From contig NZ_LFLU01000001.1 of the NCBI RefSeq assembly GCF_001189965.1, positions 62,001-126,000 of the forward strand: a stretch of 64,000 bases of DNA, given 5' to 3'. Position numbers and translations under genes: made by a program. The stretch's first letter is position 1, and every line of letters starts with the position of its first letter. The DNA is from Herbaspirillum rhizosphaerae (GTDB lineage: Bacteria > Pseudomonadota > Gammaproteobacteria > Burkholderiales > Burkholderiaceae_D). Below are positions 25,578 through 40,441 of this stretch, piece by piece. A model generated the notes under the pieces. That model saw nothing but the letters and a program-made list of their open reading frames with translations. It had not been told where the DNA came from and did not search any database.

Positions 25578-25985
25578 ATGCAAACGAAACCGTACCTGAC
25601 ACTCGACGACCTGAAAAAAATCGCTGCCGGCGCCGAAGCCGAAGCCAAGGCCAATAACTGGGCAGTTGTCATCTCTATCGTCGACGATGGCGGCCATTTG
25701 CTGTGGTTGCAACGCCTGGACGGCGCAGCGCCTGCTTCCTCGCACATCTCGCCGGCCAAGGCCAAGACAGCCGCGCTGGGCCGCCGCGAAACCAAGATTT
25801 ACGAAGACATGATCAACAACGGCCGCGTCGCCTTCCTGTGCGCGCCTGAGCTGGACGGCCTGCTGGAAGGCGGCGTGCCTATCGTTGTCGACGGTCAATG
25901 CGTCGGCGCGGTCGGCGTGTCGGGCGTGAAGTCGTCGGAAGATGTGCAGATCGCTAAAGCGGGTATCGCTGCGCTGGGTCTGTAA
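25578..25985 (+). CDS. GlcG/HbpS-family heme-binding-like protein
   Basis: Small protein of 135 aa of the GlcG/HbpS fold (TLDDLKKIAAGAEAEAKANNWAVVISIVDDGGHLLWLQRLD ... GGVPIVVDGQCVGAVGVSG). Family members bind heme or cobalamin-like ligands or accompany glycolate and diol catabolism; the role here is unknown. No signal peptide is seen from ATG 25578, which is the start that matches the family. It is a single-gene unit. Confidence 0.8.
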   Translation: MQTKPYLTLDDLKKIAAGAEAEAKANNWAVVISIVDDGGHLLWLQRLDGAAPASSHISPAKAKTAALGRRETKIYEDMINNGRVAFLCAPELDGLLEGGVPIVVDGQCVGAVGVSGVKSSEDVQIAKAGIAALGL

Positions 25986-26110
25986 AACCGGCTCGAGATC
26001 CCGCGGATCTTGAACAGGTTTGGCGTTTATCTGACGCTAATTAATTGATTTTTAGCCGGTTTTTGCTAGCCGGCAAAGTCTTGGAATGCGCCTTCCGGCA
26101 ATCTTAGGAT

Positions 26111-26139
26111 TTGCTGGGGGGCGCATTTTGCGCTATAAT
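26111..26139 (+). promoter_or_regulatory. carAB sigma-70 promoter
   Basis: TTGCTG (26111-26116) and TATAAT (26134-26139) are separated by 17 bp. Transcription would begin near 26146, leaving a leader of about 190 nt before carA. The 351-bp gap 25986-26336 holds this promoter and leader; no gene was found in it. Confidence 0.75.
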
Positions 26140-26336
26140 CGAGCGGTTTAGCTAATTTAAATTCCGCCGTAGCGCATACCGAATCCTTCACCTCGTCCCT
26201 GCAGACCAAACAACTACCCCATGTGCATCAAAACGGGGCGTTTGCGCCGGTCGCCTTGGGTACTGAGAATTGAGTGCAGAGTCTCAGCAGCGCGATCTGG
26301 TCAGGCCAGCGGCGGTAACAATCTCAGGAGTTACCC

Positions 26337-27492
26337 TTGCTGCCTCTTCTTTCTGGCCCTACCGTTCCGGCCATCCTCGCGCTAGCAGACGGGTCCGTTT
26401 TTCTTGGTGTTTCCATCGGCGCTGCCGGTAACACGACTGGTGAAGTCGTTTTCAACACCGCCATGACCGGCTACCAGGAAATTCTGACCGATCCCAGCTA
26501 CAGCCGCCAGATCGTCACACTGACTTACCCGCATATCGGCAATACCGGCGTCAATCCCGAAGACATTGAAGCATCGCAGATCCATGCTGCCGGCCTGATC
26601 ATCAAAGACCTGCCGCGTCTGACCTCCAATTTCCGCACCAAGCAAACACTGGCCGAATACCTGCAAGCCAGCAACATTGTGGCCATTGCCGATATCGACA
26701 CGCGCAAGCTGACCCGCATCCTGCGTGAAAAGGGCGCGCAAAACGGCGCCATCGTCGCCGGCGAAACAAACATTGAAGCGGCAACCGCCAAGGCGCTGGA
26801 ACTGGCGCGCGGTTTCCCGGGACTGGCGGGCATGGACCTGGCCAAGGTCGTGTCGACCAAGCAAGCCTACAACTGGACCGAGACCGAGTGGAAACTGGGT
26901 CGCGGCTACGGCCAGCAAATTACCCCGAAATTCCACGTGGTCGCGTTCGACTACGGCGTCAAGTACAACATCCTGCGCATGCTGGCCGAGCGCGGCTGTA
27001 AAGTCACCGTGCTGCCGGCGCAGGCAACTGCCGCCGAAGCGCTGGCTTTGAATCCGGACGGCATCTTCCTGTCGAATGGTCCCGGCGATCCGGAACCATG
27101 CGATTACGCGATCGCTGCCTCCAAAGAATTGATCGAGCGCGGCATTCCGACTTTCGGCATCTGCCTCGGCCATCAGATCATGGCGCTGGCTTCCGGCGCC
27201 AAGACGCTGAAGATGAAATTCGGCCACCATGGCGCCAACCATCCGGTGCAGGATCTGGACACCAAGCAAGTGCTGATCACATCGCAAAACCACGGCTTCG
27301 CGGTTGACGCCGCCACGTTGCCGGCCAACTGCCGCGTCACGCACGTGTCGCTGTTCGACGGCTCGCTGCAAGGTTTTGCCCGTACCGATAAGCCTGCGTT
27401 CTGCTTCCAGGGCCACCCCGAAGCATCGCCCGGGCCGCATGACATCGCCCCCCTGTTCGATAAATTTGTGGCGATGATGGAGAAAAAGAAAC

Positions 27493-27500
<8 letters not shown>
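26337..27500 (+). CDS. carA: Carbamoyl-phosphate synthase small (glutaminase) subunit
   Basis: Cytoplasmic subunit of 387 aa. It hydrolyses glutamine and passes ammonia to CarB to make carbamoyl phosphate for arginine and pyrimidines. The N-terminal domain starts [13 protein letters not shown]; the class I glutaminase domain has the nucleophile Cys in [12 protein letters not shown] and the His-Glu pair in [11 protein letters not shown]. The start is TTG at 26337, with AGGAG 7 bp before it. The gene overlaps carB by 8 bp. Confidence 0.96.
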
Positions 27501-30726
<3,226 letters not shown>

Positions 30727-30752
30727 ACCCACATACACGTTTTATTGCTAGT

Positions 30753-30796
30753 CACAGAGGGCATCTGAGTATTCGATGCCCTCTGTGTCTTTTTTA
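30753..30796 (+). terminator. Terminator after carB
   Basis: A perfect 13-bp stem CACAGAGGGCATC/GATGCCCTCTGTG with a 9-nt loop is followed by TCTTTTTT. Confidence 0.93.
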
Positions 30797-30823
30797 ACGG
30801 CAAACTCTGTATTTGCCCGTCAG

Positions 30824-30891
30824 GGCTGTTGCAAAATCGATCTCGTGCCGCGTCGCGTTTTATCTCCGCTCAGTTTGATTTTGCAACAGCC
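30824..30891. repeat. 68-bp element with 15-bp perfect terminal inverted repeats
   Basis: GGCTGTTGCAAAATC at 30824-30838 is repeated in inverted form at 30877-30891, with 38 bp between. The ends resemble insertion-sequence termini, but there is no coding capacity and no T-run that would make a terminator. It lies between the carB terminator and greA, and is probably a MITE-like remnant or structured leader. Confidence 0.55.
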
Positions 30892-30939
30892 TCCAGGGCA
30901 AGTCATACAAAAGTGCCTCATTTTTTTGTTGAGAGTTTT

Positions 30940-31422
30940 ATGAGTACAGTTCCTATCACCAAGTATGGTGCAGAGCTTCTGAAGGAAGAGTTGCAACGCC
31001 TGAAGTCCAAAGAGCGTCCCGCGGTCATCAACGCGATTGCCGAAGCGCGTGCGCAGGGCGATCTGTCGGAAAACGCCGAATACGATGCCGCCAAGGAACG
31101 CCAGGCCTTCATCGAAGGCCGCATTGCAGATCTGGAAGGCAAGCTGGGTTCGTCGCTGGTCGTCGATCCGGCGACACTGAGCGCAGGCGCGGATGGCCGC
31201 GTGGTGTTTGCTGCGACAGTCGATCTGGAAAATCTGGATAGCGGCGAGAAAGTCACCTATCAGATCGTCGGCATCGACGAAGCCGACATCAAGGAAGCCA
31301 AGGTTTCCGTGACCTCGCCGATCGCACGTGCGATGATCGGCAAGAGCGCCGGCGATGTGGTTGCCGTTGAGGCGCCGTCCGGTGTGCGCGAGTATGAAAT
31401 TCTGGAAGTGCGCTACGTTTAA
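30940..31422 (+). CDS. greA: Transcription elongation factor GreA
   Basis: GreA, 160 aa, which rescues arrested RNA polymerase by promoting cleavage of the backtracked RNA. The N-terminal coiled coil contains the acidic tip GDLSENAEYDAAKE; the C-terminal FKBP-like domain ends VREYEILEVRYV. The ATG at 30940 gives the usual GreA length; the longer frame from 30829 would translate the inverted-repeat element. Confidence 0.96.
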   Translation: MSTVPITKYGAELLKEELQRLKSKERPAVINAIAEARAQGDLSENAEYDAAKERQAFIEGRIADLEGKLGSSLVVDPATLSAGADGRVVFAATVDLENLDSGEKVTYQIVGIDEADIKEAKVSVTSPIARAMIGKSAGDVVAVEAPSGVREYEILEVRYV

Positions 31423-31493
31423 GTGGTAGCGTAAAGGCCGACGCAGGCGCTGTTGATGACAAGCTGCAAATAATTTACAGCACTGCGATGGTG

Positions 31494-31526
31494 AAAAAAA
31501 TGCCCGCTTCAGCGGGCATTTTTTCT
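31494..31526. terminator. Bidirectional terminator between greA and yhbY
   Basis: TGCCCGCT and AGCGGGCA form a stem with A7 on the left and T6 on the right, serving the convergent greA and yhbY genes. Confidence 0.9.
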
Positions 31527-31575
31527 TGCTTGAATCCGATGGCGATATGGCCGCTTACACGGCTGCCACAGTGAT

Positions 31576-32040
31576 TTAACCCATGGATTTCTTCGCGCTC
31601 TTCTGACGCGGCTTGGCGCGCTTGATGGAGCCGCCCGCAGTAACGCGTTCGTTGCCCTTGAGCATGACCTTGGTCACCGATGGGCGCTTGGTGCCGCTGG
31701 CGCTGGGCTTGACGATGGTGACTTCGCGCATGCCCTTGCCGCGTGTTTCGCTGCGTTCTTTGACTGCATCCTTCTTGGGGCGGAAGATCACCAGCAGCTT
31801 GCCGATATGCTGCACCGGCGCTGCCTTGAGTTGTTCGCAGATGGTGTCGTAGATGGCGACGCGCGCTTCGCGGTCATCGCCGAACACGCGGACCTTGATC
31901 AGGCCGTGGGCGTTCAGGCTGGCATCGATCTCTTTGGTGACGCCGGCAGTCAGGCCGCCTTCGCCGATAATCACGACAGGGCTCAGGCCATGCGCTTCGG
32001 CGCGCAATTCACTGCGCTCTGCAGGAGTAAGTTTCAACAT
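31576..32040 (-). CDS. yhbY: YhbY-family (CRM domain) RNA-binding protein
   Basis: Ribosome-associated RNA-binding protein of 154 aa. The CRM domain fills about residues 1-97 (LTPAERSELRAEAHGLSPVVIIGEGGLT ... HIGKLLVIFRPKK). The E. coli protein ends there; this one has a basic tail of about 55 residues rich in Lys, Arg and Ser. It is divergent from rlmE, the usual betaproteobacterial arrangement. The leader contains a 17-bp palindrome (32077-32093). Confidence 0.9.
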   Translation of the reverse strand: MLKLTPAERSELRAEAHGLSPVVIIGEGGLTAGVTKEIDASLNAHGLIKVRVFGDDREARVAIYDTICEQLKAAPVQHIGKLLVIFRPKKDAVKERSETRGKGMREVTIVKPSASGTKRPSVTKVMLKGNERVTAGGSIKRAKPRQKSAKKSMG

Positions 32041-32135
32041 AGTTTGTTTCCGGTGGGCGAGCGGCTTGGCGCCTGAGGCCGGTTAAACCGGCCCGAACTC
32101 TGTCCCTCAATATTTAAAACCAGTATTCTACGCGA

Positions 32136-32780
32136 ATGGCAAAGAACAAATTAAACAAAAACTGGCTGCACGATCACATTAACGACCCGTATGTGAAGCT
32201 TGCGCAGAAGGAAGGCTATCGCGCACGCGCGGCCTACAAGCTCAAGGAAATCGACGAAGACGAGAAGCTGATCAAGCCCGGTCAGGTGATCGTCGACCTC
32301 GGCTCCACGCCCGGCAGCTGGTCGCAGTACGCACGCAACAAGCTGGCGGGGCTGGAAGGCGGCGGCATTCGCGGCACCATCATCGGGCTGGACATGCTGC
32401 CGATGGATCCGATCGCCGACGTGCATTTCATCCAGGGCGACTTCCGGGAAGAGGATTCCCTGCGCCAGCTGGAAGCCATTCTGGACGGTCGCCAGGTCGA
32501 CCTGGTGCTGTCCGACATGGCGCCGAACCTGTCCGGCGTGGCGATTGCCGACGCCGCCCGGGTCGAGCATCTTATCGATCTGGCAATTGAATTTGCGCAG
32601 GCGCACATGAAGCCGACCGGCTCGGTGTTGGTGAAATGCTTCAACGGCACGGGCTACAACGAACTGGTGCACAAATTCCGTGCCGAATTCAAAACCGTCA
32701 CGTCGAAAAAGCCGAAAGCTAGCCGCGATAAATCGTCAGAAATTTTCCTTTTGGGCAAAGTTTTGAAAAATCCCCAATAA
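32136..32780 (+). CDS. rlmE: 23S rRNA 2'-O-ribose U2552 methyltransferase
   Basis: RlmE (FtsJ/RrmJ), 214 aa, methylates U2552 of 23S rRNA in the 50S subunit. The SAM loop is [16 protein letters not shown]. The catalytic tetrad is complete: Lys35, Asp127 ([10 protein letters not shown]), Lys167 (LVKCFNGTG) and Glu202. A -10-like TATTCT ends 6 bp before the ATG and no ribosome site is visible, so the mRNA may have almost no leader. Followed 281 bp later by ftsH. Confidence 0.95.
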   Translation: MAKNKLNKNWLHDHINDPYVKLAQKEGYRARAAYKLKEIDEDEKLIKPGQVIVDLGSTPGSWSQYARNKLAGLEGGGIRGTIIGLDMLPMDPIADVHFIQGDFREEDSLRQLEAILDGRQVDLVLSDMAPNLSGVAIADAARVEHLIDLAIEFAQAHMKPTGSVLVKCFNGTGYNELVHKFRAEFKTVTSKKPKASRDKSSEIFLLGKVLKNPQ

Positions 32781-33061
32781 ATCCGCCGGTAATCTTGCAT
32801 TTCGGCCATTTTTCTTCTTGATTTCGTCGATTCCGGCCACACATCCACTGCTGGAAGCTTTCGTTTCCTGTCCCTTGAGGCGGTTTTTGCGGCGATTCGG
32901 AGATGTTCCTGCCTTCGCCCGCGATTCAAGTTTGTTCGCCGGTCTGCCGTAGTCAACTTACGTCAGCCAGGGATGGACGGTTTCCTAGTAAGCGCAGATG
33001 AATCCGAGTAAAATCGGATATATACAAGGTAATGAGGCGCGCTCGCGTCGGAGGAGTTCTA

Positions 33062-34945
<1,884 letters not shown>

Positions 34946-34974
34946 TTGCGGGACTGGAAGCGCAGCTGGTCTCA

Positions 34975-35001
34975 GGGTGAGGAGCGATCCTCGCCCTTTT
35001 T
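34975..35001 (+). terminator. Terminator after ftsH
   Basis: GGGTGAGGA and TCCTCGCCC pair (one T.G) around GCGA and are followed by TTTTTC. Confidence 0.85.
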
Positions 35002-35122
35002 CTTTGGGTGTGCGGACTCTTGCAAGAGTTTGCGCAGATGTCCGAAAGCCGGAGCGAGTTGAGTAGTGACAGCTTCGCCGGCAGTGCAGAAACACCCGGA
35101 GTCTGAATTTCGAAGCAACTGA

Positions 35123-35980
35123 ATGAGCCAACAATATCTACAATGCGGGCGTTATCGCCTTCCTGTCACGCCGGGGCGCAGGCCGCTGGTGATGGGCATC
35201 CTCAACGTCACTCCCGACTCCTTTTCCGACGGCGGCAATTACCATGCGCTGGAATTCGCCATCTCGCACGCGGAGCAGATGATCGCCGACGGCGTCGACA
35301 TCATCGACATCGGCGGCGAATCGACCCGGCCGGGGATTCCGCCGGTTCCGCTGGAGGAAGAACTCAAGCGCGTGATGCCATTGATTTACGCCTTGCGCGA
35401 TTGCGGCAAGCCTTTGTCGATCGACACTTACAAGCCCGAAGTCATGCGCGAAGCGCTGATTGCCGACGCCGACATGATCAACGACATCAACGGCTTTCGC
35501 GCACCGGGCGCCATTGATGCGGTGAAGGACAGTACCGCCGGTCTGTGCATCATGCACATGCAGGGCGAGCCGCAAACCATGCAGCAGAAACCGATATACG
35601 ACGACGTGGTCGAAGAAGTGGCCGCGTTTCTCCAAGAGCGGGTGGACGCGTTCAAGATTGCCGGCGTTGACCGCGATCGCTTGTGCATCGACCCCGGCTT
35701 CGGTTTCGGCAAGAGCGTCGAACACAACTACGCGCTCCTCAGAAACACCCAAAAGCTGATCCAGACCCTGGACCTGCCCTTGCTGGCCGGGATGTCGCGC
35801 AAGTCCATGATCGGCGCGATTACCGGCAAACCGCTGGACCGGCGTCTGGCCGGCAGTATCGGTGCGGCCTTGGCAGCAGCGGCGCAAGGTGCGATGATTA
35901 TCCGCGTGCACGATGTGGCGGAGACGGTCGACGCGCTCAATGTCTGGCATGCAGGCATGGTCGACGCGATCGGTATCTGA
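35123..35980 (+). CDS. folP: Dihydropteroate synthase
   Basis: Folate-pathway enzyme of 285 aa that condenses p-aminobenzoate with dihydropterin pyrophosphate. Both signatures are present: [15 protein letters not shown] (about 28-42) and [12 protein letters not shown] (about 61-72). Asn in INDINGF and the late MSRKSMIG lysine region complete the active site. This is the target of sulfonamides. glmM follows after 44 bp. Confidence 0.96.
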   Translation: MSQQYLQCGRYRLPVTPGRRPLVMGILNVTPDSFSDGGNYHALEFAISHAEQMIADGVDIIDIGGESTRPGIPPVPLEEELKRVMPLIYALRDCGKPLSIDTYKPEVMREALIADADMINDINGFRAPGAIDAVKDSTAGLCIMHMQGEPQTMQQKPIYDDVVEEVAAFLQERVDAFKIAGVDRDRLCIDPGFGFGKSVEHNYALLRNTQKLIQTLDLPLLAGMSRKSMIGAITGKPLDRRLAGSIGAALAAAAQGAMIIRVHDVAETVDALNVWHAGMVDAIGI

Positions 35981-36024
35981 TAATTATTTATAAAAAAGAT
36001 TCTTCAAGAGGAAACACAGGAATC

Positions 36025-37362
36025 ATGGCTGGAAAATATTTTGGCACCGATGGTGTGCGTGGACGCGTTGGCGTTGCTCCGATTACCCCTGATTTCGTCA
36101 TGCGTCTCGGCTACGCTGCCGGTAAGGTATTGACCAAGTCGTGGGCGTCTTCGGCCAAGCCGACGGTATTGATCGGCAAGGACACCCGGATTTCCGGCTA
36201 CATGCTGGAAGCCGCACTGGAAGCCGGTTTTGCCGCCGCCGGCGTGGATGTCATGCTGGCCGGTCCGATGCCGACTCCCGCGATTGCCTATCTGACGCGC
36301 GCGCTGCGCCTGTCGGCCGGCGTGGTGATTTCGGCCTCGCACAATCCCTTCCATGACAACGGCATCAAGTTCTTTTCGGCCTCGGGCAACAAGCTGCCGG
36401 ATGCCGTCGAGGCGGAAATCGAAGCCGAACTCGATACGCCAATGACTTGCGTATCGTCCGAAAAACTGGGCAAGGCAAAACGCCTGGACGACGCCCAGGG
36501 ACGCTACATCGAATTTTGCAAGGGCACCTTCCCCAACGACCTCGACCTGCACGGCATGCGCATCGTCGTCGATTGCGCGCACGGCGCCGCCTACAACATT
36601 GCGCCGCATGTTTTCCACGAGCTGGGCGCGGAAGTCATCAACATCGGTAACCAGCCCAACGGGCTGAACATCAACGAAGGTTTCGGCGCCACCGCGCCGG
36701 AAGCCTTGTCCAAATCTGTGCGCGCCAACCACGCGCACGTCGGCATCGCGCTTGACGGCGACGCCGATCGCCTGGTGATGGTGGATGCCGCCGGCCGCAT
36801 TTACAACGGCGACGAGCTGCTGTACGTGATGGTCAAGGATCGTCTGGCGGCCGGGCCGGTGCCAGGCGCCGTCGGCACACTGATGACCAATATGGCGCTG
36901 GAAGTCGCTTTCAAGAAAATGGGCATCGGTTTTGCGCGCGCCAAGGTCGGCGACCGCTACGTGCTGGAAACCCTGCAGGAGCGCGGCTGGCTGCTCGGCG
37001 GCGAAGGCTCGGGTCATTTGCTGTGCCTCGACAAGCACACCACCGGCGACGGCATCGTCTCGGCGCTGCAGGTCATGTCGGCGCTCAAGCGTTCCGGACA
37101 AAGCCTGGCCGAGATGACGGCGGATATCCGCATGTATCCGCAGGTGCTGATCAACGTGAAGATTCCGGCCGGTTTCGACTGGAAAACCAATCCCGGCATG
37201 CAAGCCGAAAAGGATGCCGTCGAGAAGGCGCTCGGCGACACCGGCCGCGTCCTGATCCGCCCATCCGGCACCGAACCGCTGATCCGCGTCATGGTGGAAG
37301 CGCAGCAGGCAGAGACAGCGCAGGCGATGGCCCAGCGGATTGCTGATAAAGTAGCGGCCTGA
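36025..37362 (+). CDS. glmM: Phosphoglucosamine mutase
   Basis: Enzyme of 445 aa that converts glucosamine-6-P to glucosamine-1-P for UDP-GlcNAc, peptidoglycan and LPS synthesis. The phosphoserine is Ser105 in [11 protein letters not shown], the metal loop is DGDADRL, and the phosphate-binding loop is [14 protein letters not shown]. The ATG at 36025 ([13 protein letters not shown]) with AAGAGGAAA upstream is the family start. Confidence 0.96.
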   Translation: MAGKYFGTDGVRGRVGVAPITPDFVMRLGYAAGKVLTKSWASSAKPTVLIGKDTRISGYMLEAALEAGFAAAGVDVMLAGPMPTPAIAYLTRALRLSAGVVISASHNPFHDNGIKFFSASGNKLPDAVEAEIEAELDTPMTCVSSEKLGKAKRLDDAQGRYIEFCKGTFPNDLDLHGMRIVVDCAHGAAYNIAPHVFHELGAEVINIGNQPNGLNINEGFGATAPEALSKSVRANHAHVGIALDGDADRLVMVDAAGRIYNGDELLYVMVKDRLAAGPVPGAVGTLMTNMALEVAFKKMGIGFARAKVGDRYVLETLQERGWLLGGEGSGHLLCLDKHTTGDGIVSALQVMSALKRSGQSLAEMTADIRMYPQVLINVKIPAGFDWKTNPGMQAEKDAVEKALGDTGRVLIRPSGTEPLIRVMVEAQQAETAQAMAQRIADKVAA

Positions 37363-37436
37363 GAGGAAAGGGCAGGATGGCGGCGAGCCGTTATCCTGAA
37401 CACATCGCCCATCATTACAAGTCAAAATAGCAGCGC

Positions 37437-38138
37437 ATGTCAAAAGATCAGCCACACATCTTGTTAGTCGAGGACGAGCCGAGCATCGCCGAGTTACTGC
37501 GTTTCACGATGCAGGGCGCAGGCTTTGCCACGAGCATCGCCAGCGACGCGACCGAGGCGCGCAAGCTCATCGCCACGGTCTTGCCGCAACTGGTGCTGCT
37601 GGACTGGATGCTGCCGGATACCTCCGGGCTGGCGCTGCTGGGCGAGTGGCGCAGGGATGCGCGCACCGCCGCGTTGCCGGTCATCATGCTGACCGCGAAG
37701 GGGATGGAAGAAGACAAGGTCAAAGGCCTCAACGAAGGCGCCGACGACTACGTCACCAAACCGTTTTCACCGAAGGAACTGGTGGCGCGCGTACAAGCGC
37801 TGTTGCGCCGCAAGGCGCCGGAAGTCGGTCAGCAGAGCTTGTCCTACGGCTTGCTCGGCATCGATACCGAGCGCCATCGCGTCACGGTCGACAAGGACGA
37901 GATCGAACTGGATCAGGCGGAATTCAAATTGCTGCGCTATCTGGTGGCGCATCCGGAACGGATTTTTTCACGCGCCCAGTTGCTGGATAAAGTCTGGGGC
38001 GATCACACCTTCATCGAAGAGCGTACCGTCGATGTCCACATCATGCGCCTACGCAAATCGCTGGGCGCGGCGGCCGACTATGTGAAAACCGTACGCGGCA
38101 TGGGCTACAAACTGAGCATGGAAGCCAAGAACGGCTGA
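37437..38138 (+). CDS. phoB: Phosphate-regulon response regulator PhoB
   Basis: OmpR/PhoB-type response regulator of 233 aa. The receiver domain has Asp56 as phosphoacceptor (LVLLDWMLPDTSG) and Lys in VTKPFSPKEL; the C-terminal winged helix includes RTVDVHIMRLRKSLG. The sequence is PhoB-like. In many Burkholderiales glmM is followed by pstSCAB-phoU-phoB-phoR; here phoB follows glmM directly and no phoR or pst genes are near. No clear Pho box or ribosome site is seen before the ATG. Confidence 0.85.
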   Translation: MSKDQPHILLVEDEPSIAELLRFTMQGAGFATSIASDATEARKLIATVLPQLVLLDWMLPDTSGLALLGEWRRDARTAALPVIMLTAKGMEEDKVKGLNEGADDYVTKPFSPKELVARVQALLRRKAPEVGQQSLSYGLLGIDTERHRVTVDKDEIELDQAEFKLLRYLVAHPERIFSRAQLLDKVWGDHTFIEERTVDVHIMRLRKSLGAAADYVKTVRGMGYKLSMEAKNG

Positions 38139-38177
38139 TTCCCGGATTTAAGGTCTGCTCCGGTCCTTGCATCCGAC

Positions 38178-38208
38178 GAGATTCTGCACTCGACAGAATC
38201 TCTTTCCT
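38178..38208. terminator. Terminator after phoB
   Basis: A perfect stem GAGATTCTG/CAGAATCTC with a 7-nt loop is followed by TTTCCTT. It sits between convergent phoB and the cytochrome gene. Confidence 0.75.
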
Positions 38209-38225
38209 TATCCGGCTCTCAACAA

Positions 38226-39515
38226 TCAATCCAGCGGAATCGAGCGGTAGCGATTCACCTCTTGCGGCGAGACGAAGCCGGCGCGATTGTCCCAGCTGTT
38301 CCTGATGTACGACACCACCGCAGCGACTTCCTGATCGTTCAATGCCTGGCCGAAAGGCGGCATGCCATAGGGCCGCGGATTGCCGTCGGTTGACGGCGGG
38401 AAGCCGCCGTTCAGCACCATGCGGATAGGATTGACGGCCGAACCCATCGTCAGCGCGCGATTGCCGCTCATCGGCGGATAAGCCGGCGGCATGCCCTGGC
38501 CGTTGGCCTTGTGGCACTCGGCGCATTGCTGCTCATAGATTTTGCTGCCGGTCTGCAGGATACGGTCGGCTGTCGCCTTGTCCGGCTGCGCCGTGTCGAG
38601 CGCCGGCGGCGGATCGTTTTGCGGCAAGGCTTTCAGATAGACCGCCATGGACCGGATGTCGGCGTCGTTCAGATGTTGCAGGCTCTGGCTGACGACTTCC
38701 GCCATCGGACCGAACACGGTGCTGCGCGGCGACACGCCGGTTTTCAGCAGCGCGGCGATGTGCTCCGTTTCCCATTTTCCCAGCCCGGCTTCGGCATCCG
38801 AAGTCAGGGAAGGTGCGTACCAGTTCATGATCGGGATCAGGCCGCCGGCGAGGTCGGATTTGTCCACGGTGGCGCCGAAGGCGTTGCGGGTGGTGTGGCA
38901 GGCGCTGCAGTGCCCCAGTCCTTGCACCAGATAGGCGCCGCGATTCCACTCCACCGATTGCTTGTTGTCCGGCGCATACGCGCCCGGCGTGAAGTACAGT
39001 GCGCGCCATCCGGCCAGCAGGATGCGGTAGTTGTAGGGGAAGCGCAGCGCATGTTCCTGATTGGCCTGCTGCACCGGCTTGACGGTTTGCAGATAGGCGA
39101 ACAGGGCGTCGGCGTCTTCGCGCGTGACTTTGGTGTAGTTCGGATAGGGGAAAGCGGGATAGAGGAAACTGCCGTCCTTGGCCTTGCCGTGATGCAGCGC
39201 GCGCCAGAAATCTTTCGCGCTCCAGTTGCCGAGGCCGGTTGCCTTATCGGCGGTGATGTTGGGCGCATACAGCGTGCCGAACGGCGTCGGGAGGGCGCGT
39301 CCGCCGGCGTAGGGCTGGCCGCCGCGCGCCGTGTGGCAGGCCATGCAGTCGCCGGCGCGGGCCAGGTAGGCGCCGCGGGCGACTTGCTGCCCGGGATTGA
39401 TCGGTGAGGACGATTGGGCTGGTATATCGTCCTCATGATCGACAAATTGCATGCCGACCATGACGGCAGGGACGGCAATAATCAGCAGGAGCAGCGCCAG
39501 CAAGATGCGTTTCAT
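38226..39515 (-). CDS. Tri-heme membrane-anchored cytochrome c (alcohol/gluconate dehydrogenase subunit type)
   Basis: Cytochrome of 429 aa with an N-terminal membrane anchor (about 3-22). It has three CxxCH heme sites: CMACH, CSACH and CAECH. Length and arrangement match the cytochrome subunit of membrane PQQ- or FAD-dependent alcohol, aldehyde or gluconate dehydrogenases, which hands electrons to ubiquinone or an oxidase. No dehydrogenase subunit is encoded nearby. AAGGGG precedes the ATG, 10 bp after the upstream cytochrome gene. Confidence 0.88.
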   Translation of the reverse strand: MKRILLALLLLIIAVPAVMVGMQFVDHEDDIPAQSSSPINPGQQVARGAYLARAGDCMACHTARGGQPYAGGRALPTPFGTLYAPNITADKATGLGNWSAKDFWRALHHGKAKDGSFLYPAFPYPNYTKVTREDADALFAYLQTVKPVQQANQEHALRFPYNYRILLAGWRALYFTPGAYAPDNKQSVEWNRGAYLVQGLGHCSACHTTRNAFGATVDKSDLAGGLIPIMNWYAPSLTSDAEAGLGKWETEHIAALLKTGVSPRSTVFGPMAEVVSQSLQHLNDADIRSMAVYLKALPQNDPPPALDTAQPDKATADRILQTGSKIYEQQCAECHKANGQGMPPAYPPMSGNRALTMGSAVNPIRMVLNGGFPPSTDGNPRPYGMPPFGQALNDQEVAAVVSYIRNSWDNRAGFVSPQEVNRYRSIPLD

Positions 39516-39525
39516 GAGCGGCCCC

Positions 39526-40260
39526 TTATTCTGCGACGCTGCCGCAAGCCAGCGGCAGCTTGACGGTGGCGGCCGCGGCCGGCACTGCGCCCTCCGGCAC
39601 GGTTTGGGCGGCGAGCCAGCTGCTGGCGGCGTTGATGTCTTCCAGCGTCAGCTTCTGCGTGATCTGAGCCATGCAGTCGGGGGTTTTTGCTTTGCGCACG
39701 CCGTTTCTCCAGGCGCCGAATTGCGAATTGATATAGTCGCGCGGCAAACCGATCAGGCCCGGCACGGCAGGCGCCACGCCGGTCAGCGCATGGCCGTGGC
39801 AGGCGATGCAGGCCGGCACCTTTTTGCTGCTGTCGCCGTGCATGACCAGATTGCGGCCGCGCTCCAGCACCGCCGGTGTCGCGTCACCCGGTTGCGGCGC
39901 GGGGTAGGGTGGATGCTGTTGGGAGAAGTAGCTGGCGATCTCGTGCAGATAAGCGTCGGACAGATGATCCAGCAAATAAGTCATCAGCGGATATTGCCGG
40001 CGACCGTCGCGAAAATTGGTGAGCTGGTTGAACAGATAGCCTTCCGGTTTGCCGGCGATGCGCGGATAGAAACCGTCGCTGGAGGCGCGGCCCTCCTTGC
40101 CGTGGCAGGCGGTGCAGGCGACGACGCGCTGGGCAATCGTATCCGGCAATGTCTGTTGCGACTGGGCGTGCACAGTCGGTAACAGGCAGGTCATCAGCGT
40201 CGCGCACAATATCAGCACGCAACGACGAGCGGGTATCAGAGAAAACATAAGGCTGGCCAT
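39526..40260 (-). CDS. Di-heme cytochrome c4-like protein
   Basis: Periplasmic protein of 244 aa with a signal peptide ending near TVHAQ and two heme sites, CTACH and CIACH, one in each of two similar halves, as in cytochrome c4 or c-553 proteins. It is the first gene of a two-cytochrome unit with the tri-heme subunit and is the likely soluble electron partner. An alternative start lies four codons downstream. Confidence 0.85.
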   Translation of the reverse strand: MASLMFSLIPARRCVLILCATLMTCLLPTVHAQSQQTLPDTIAQRVVACTACHGKEGRASSDGFYPRIAGKPEGYLFNQLTNFRDGRRQYPLMTYLLDHLSDAYLHEIASYFSQQHPPYPAPQPGDATPAVLERGRNLVMHGDSSKKVPACIACHGHALTGVAPAVPGLIGLPRDYINSQFGAWRNGVRKAKTPDCMAQITQKLTLEDINAASSWLAAQTVPEGAVPAAAATVKLPLACGSVAE

Positions 40261-40441
40261 ATAAATAGTTGTTGTAAGTTATATGCGGCGAGCTGATCGG
40301 ATAACCGATCGCATGATTTGCATTGTATAAGAGCGGGCGTTTATCATGCCTGCACACCGGCAGCGCGAAAATCCAAGTACAGTAGCGTTTTTGTCGTAGT
40401 TGTTGCCGTACAGATCAATTCCACAAGACAGACGAATCCCC

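Noticed and set aside
35016-35029. ACTCTTGCAAGAGT palindrome between ftsH and folP
   Set aside because: It lies just after the ftsH terminator with no T-run and no clear promoter. A chance palindrome or minor operator cannot be told apart.
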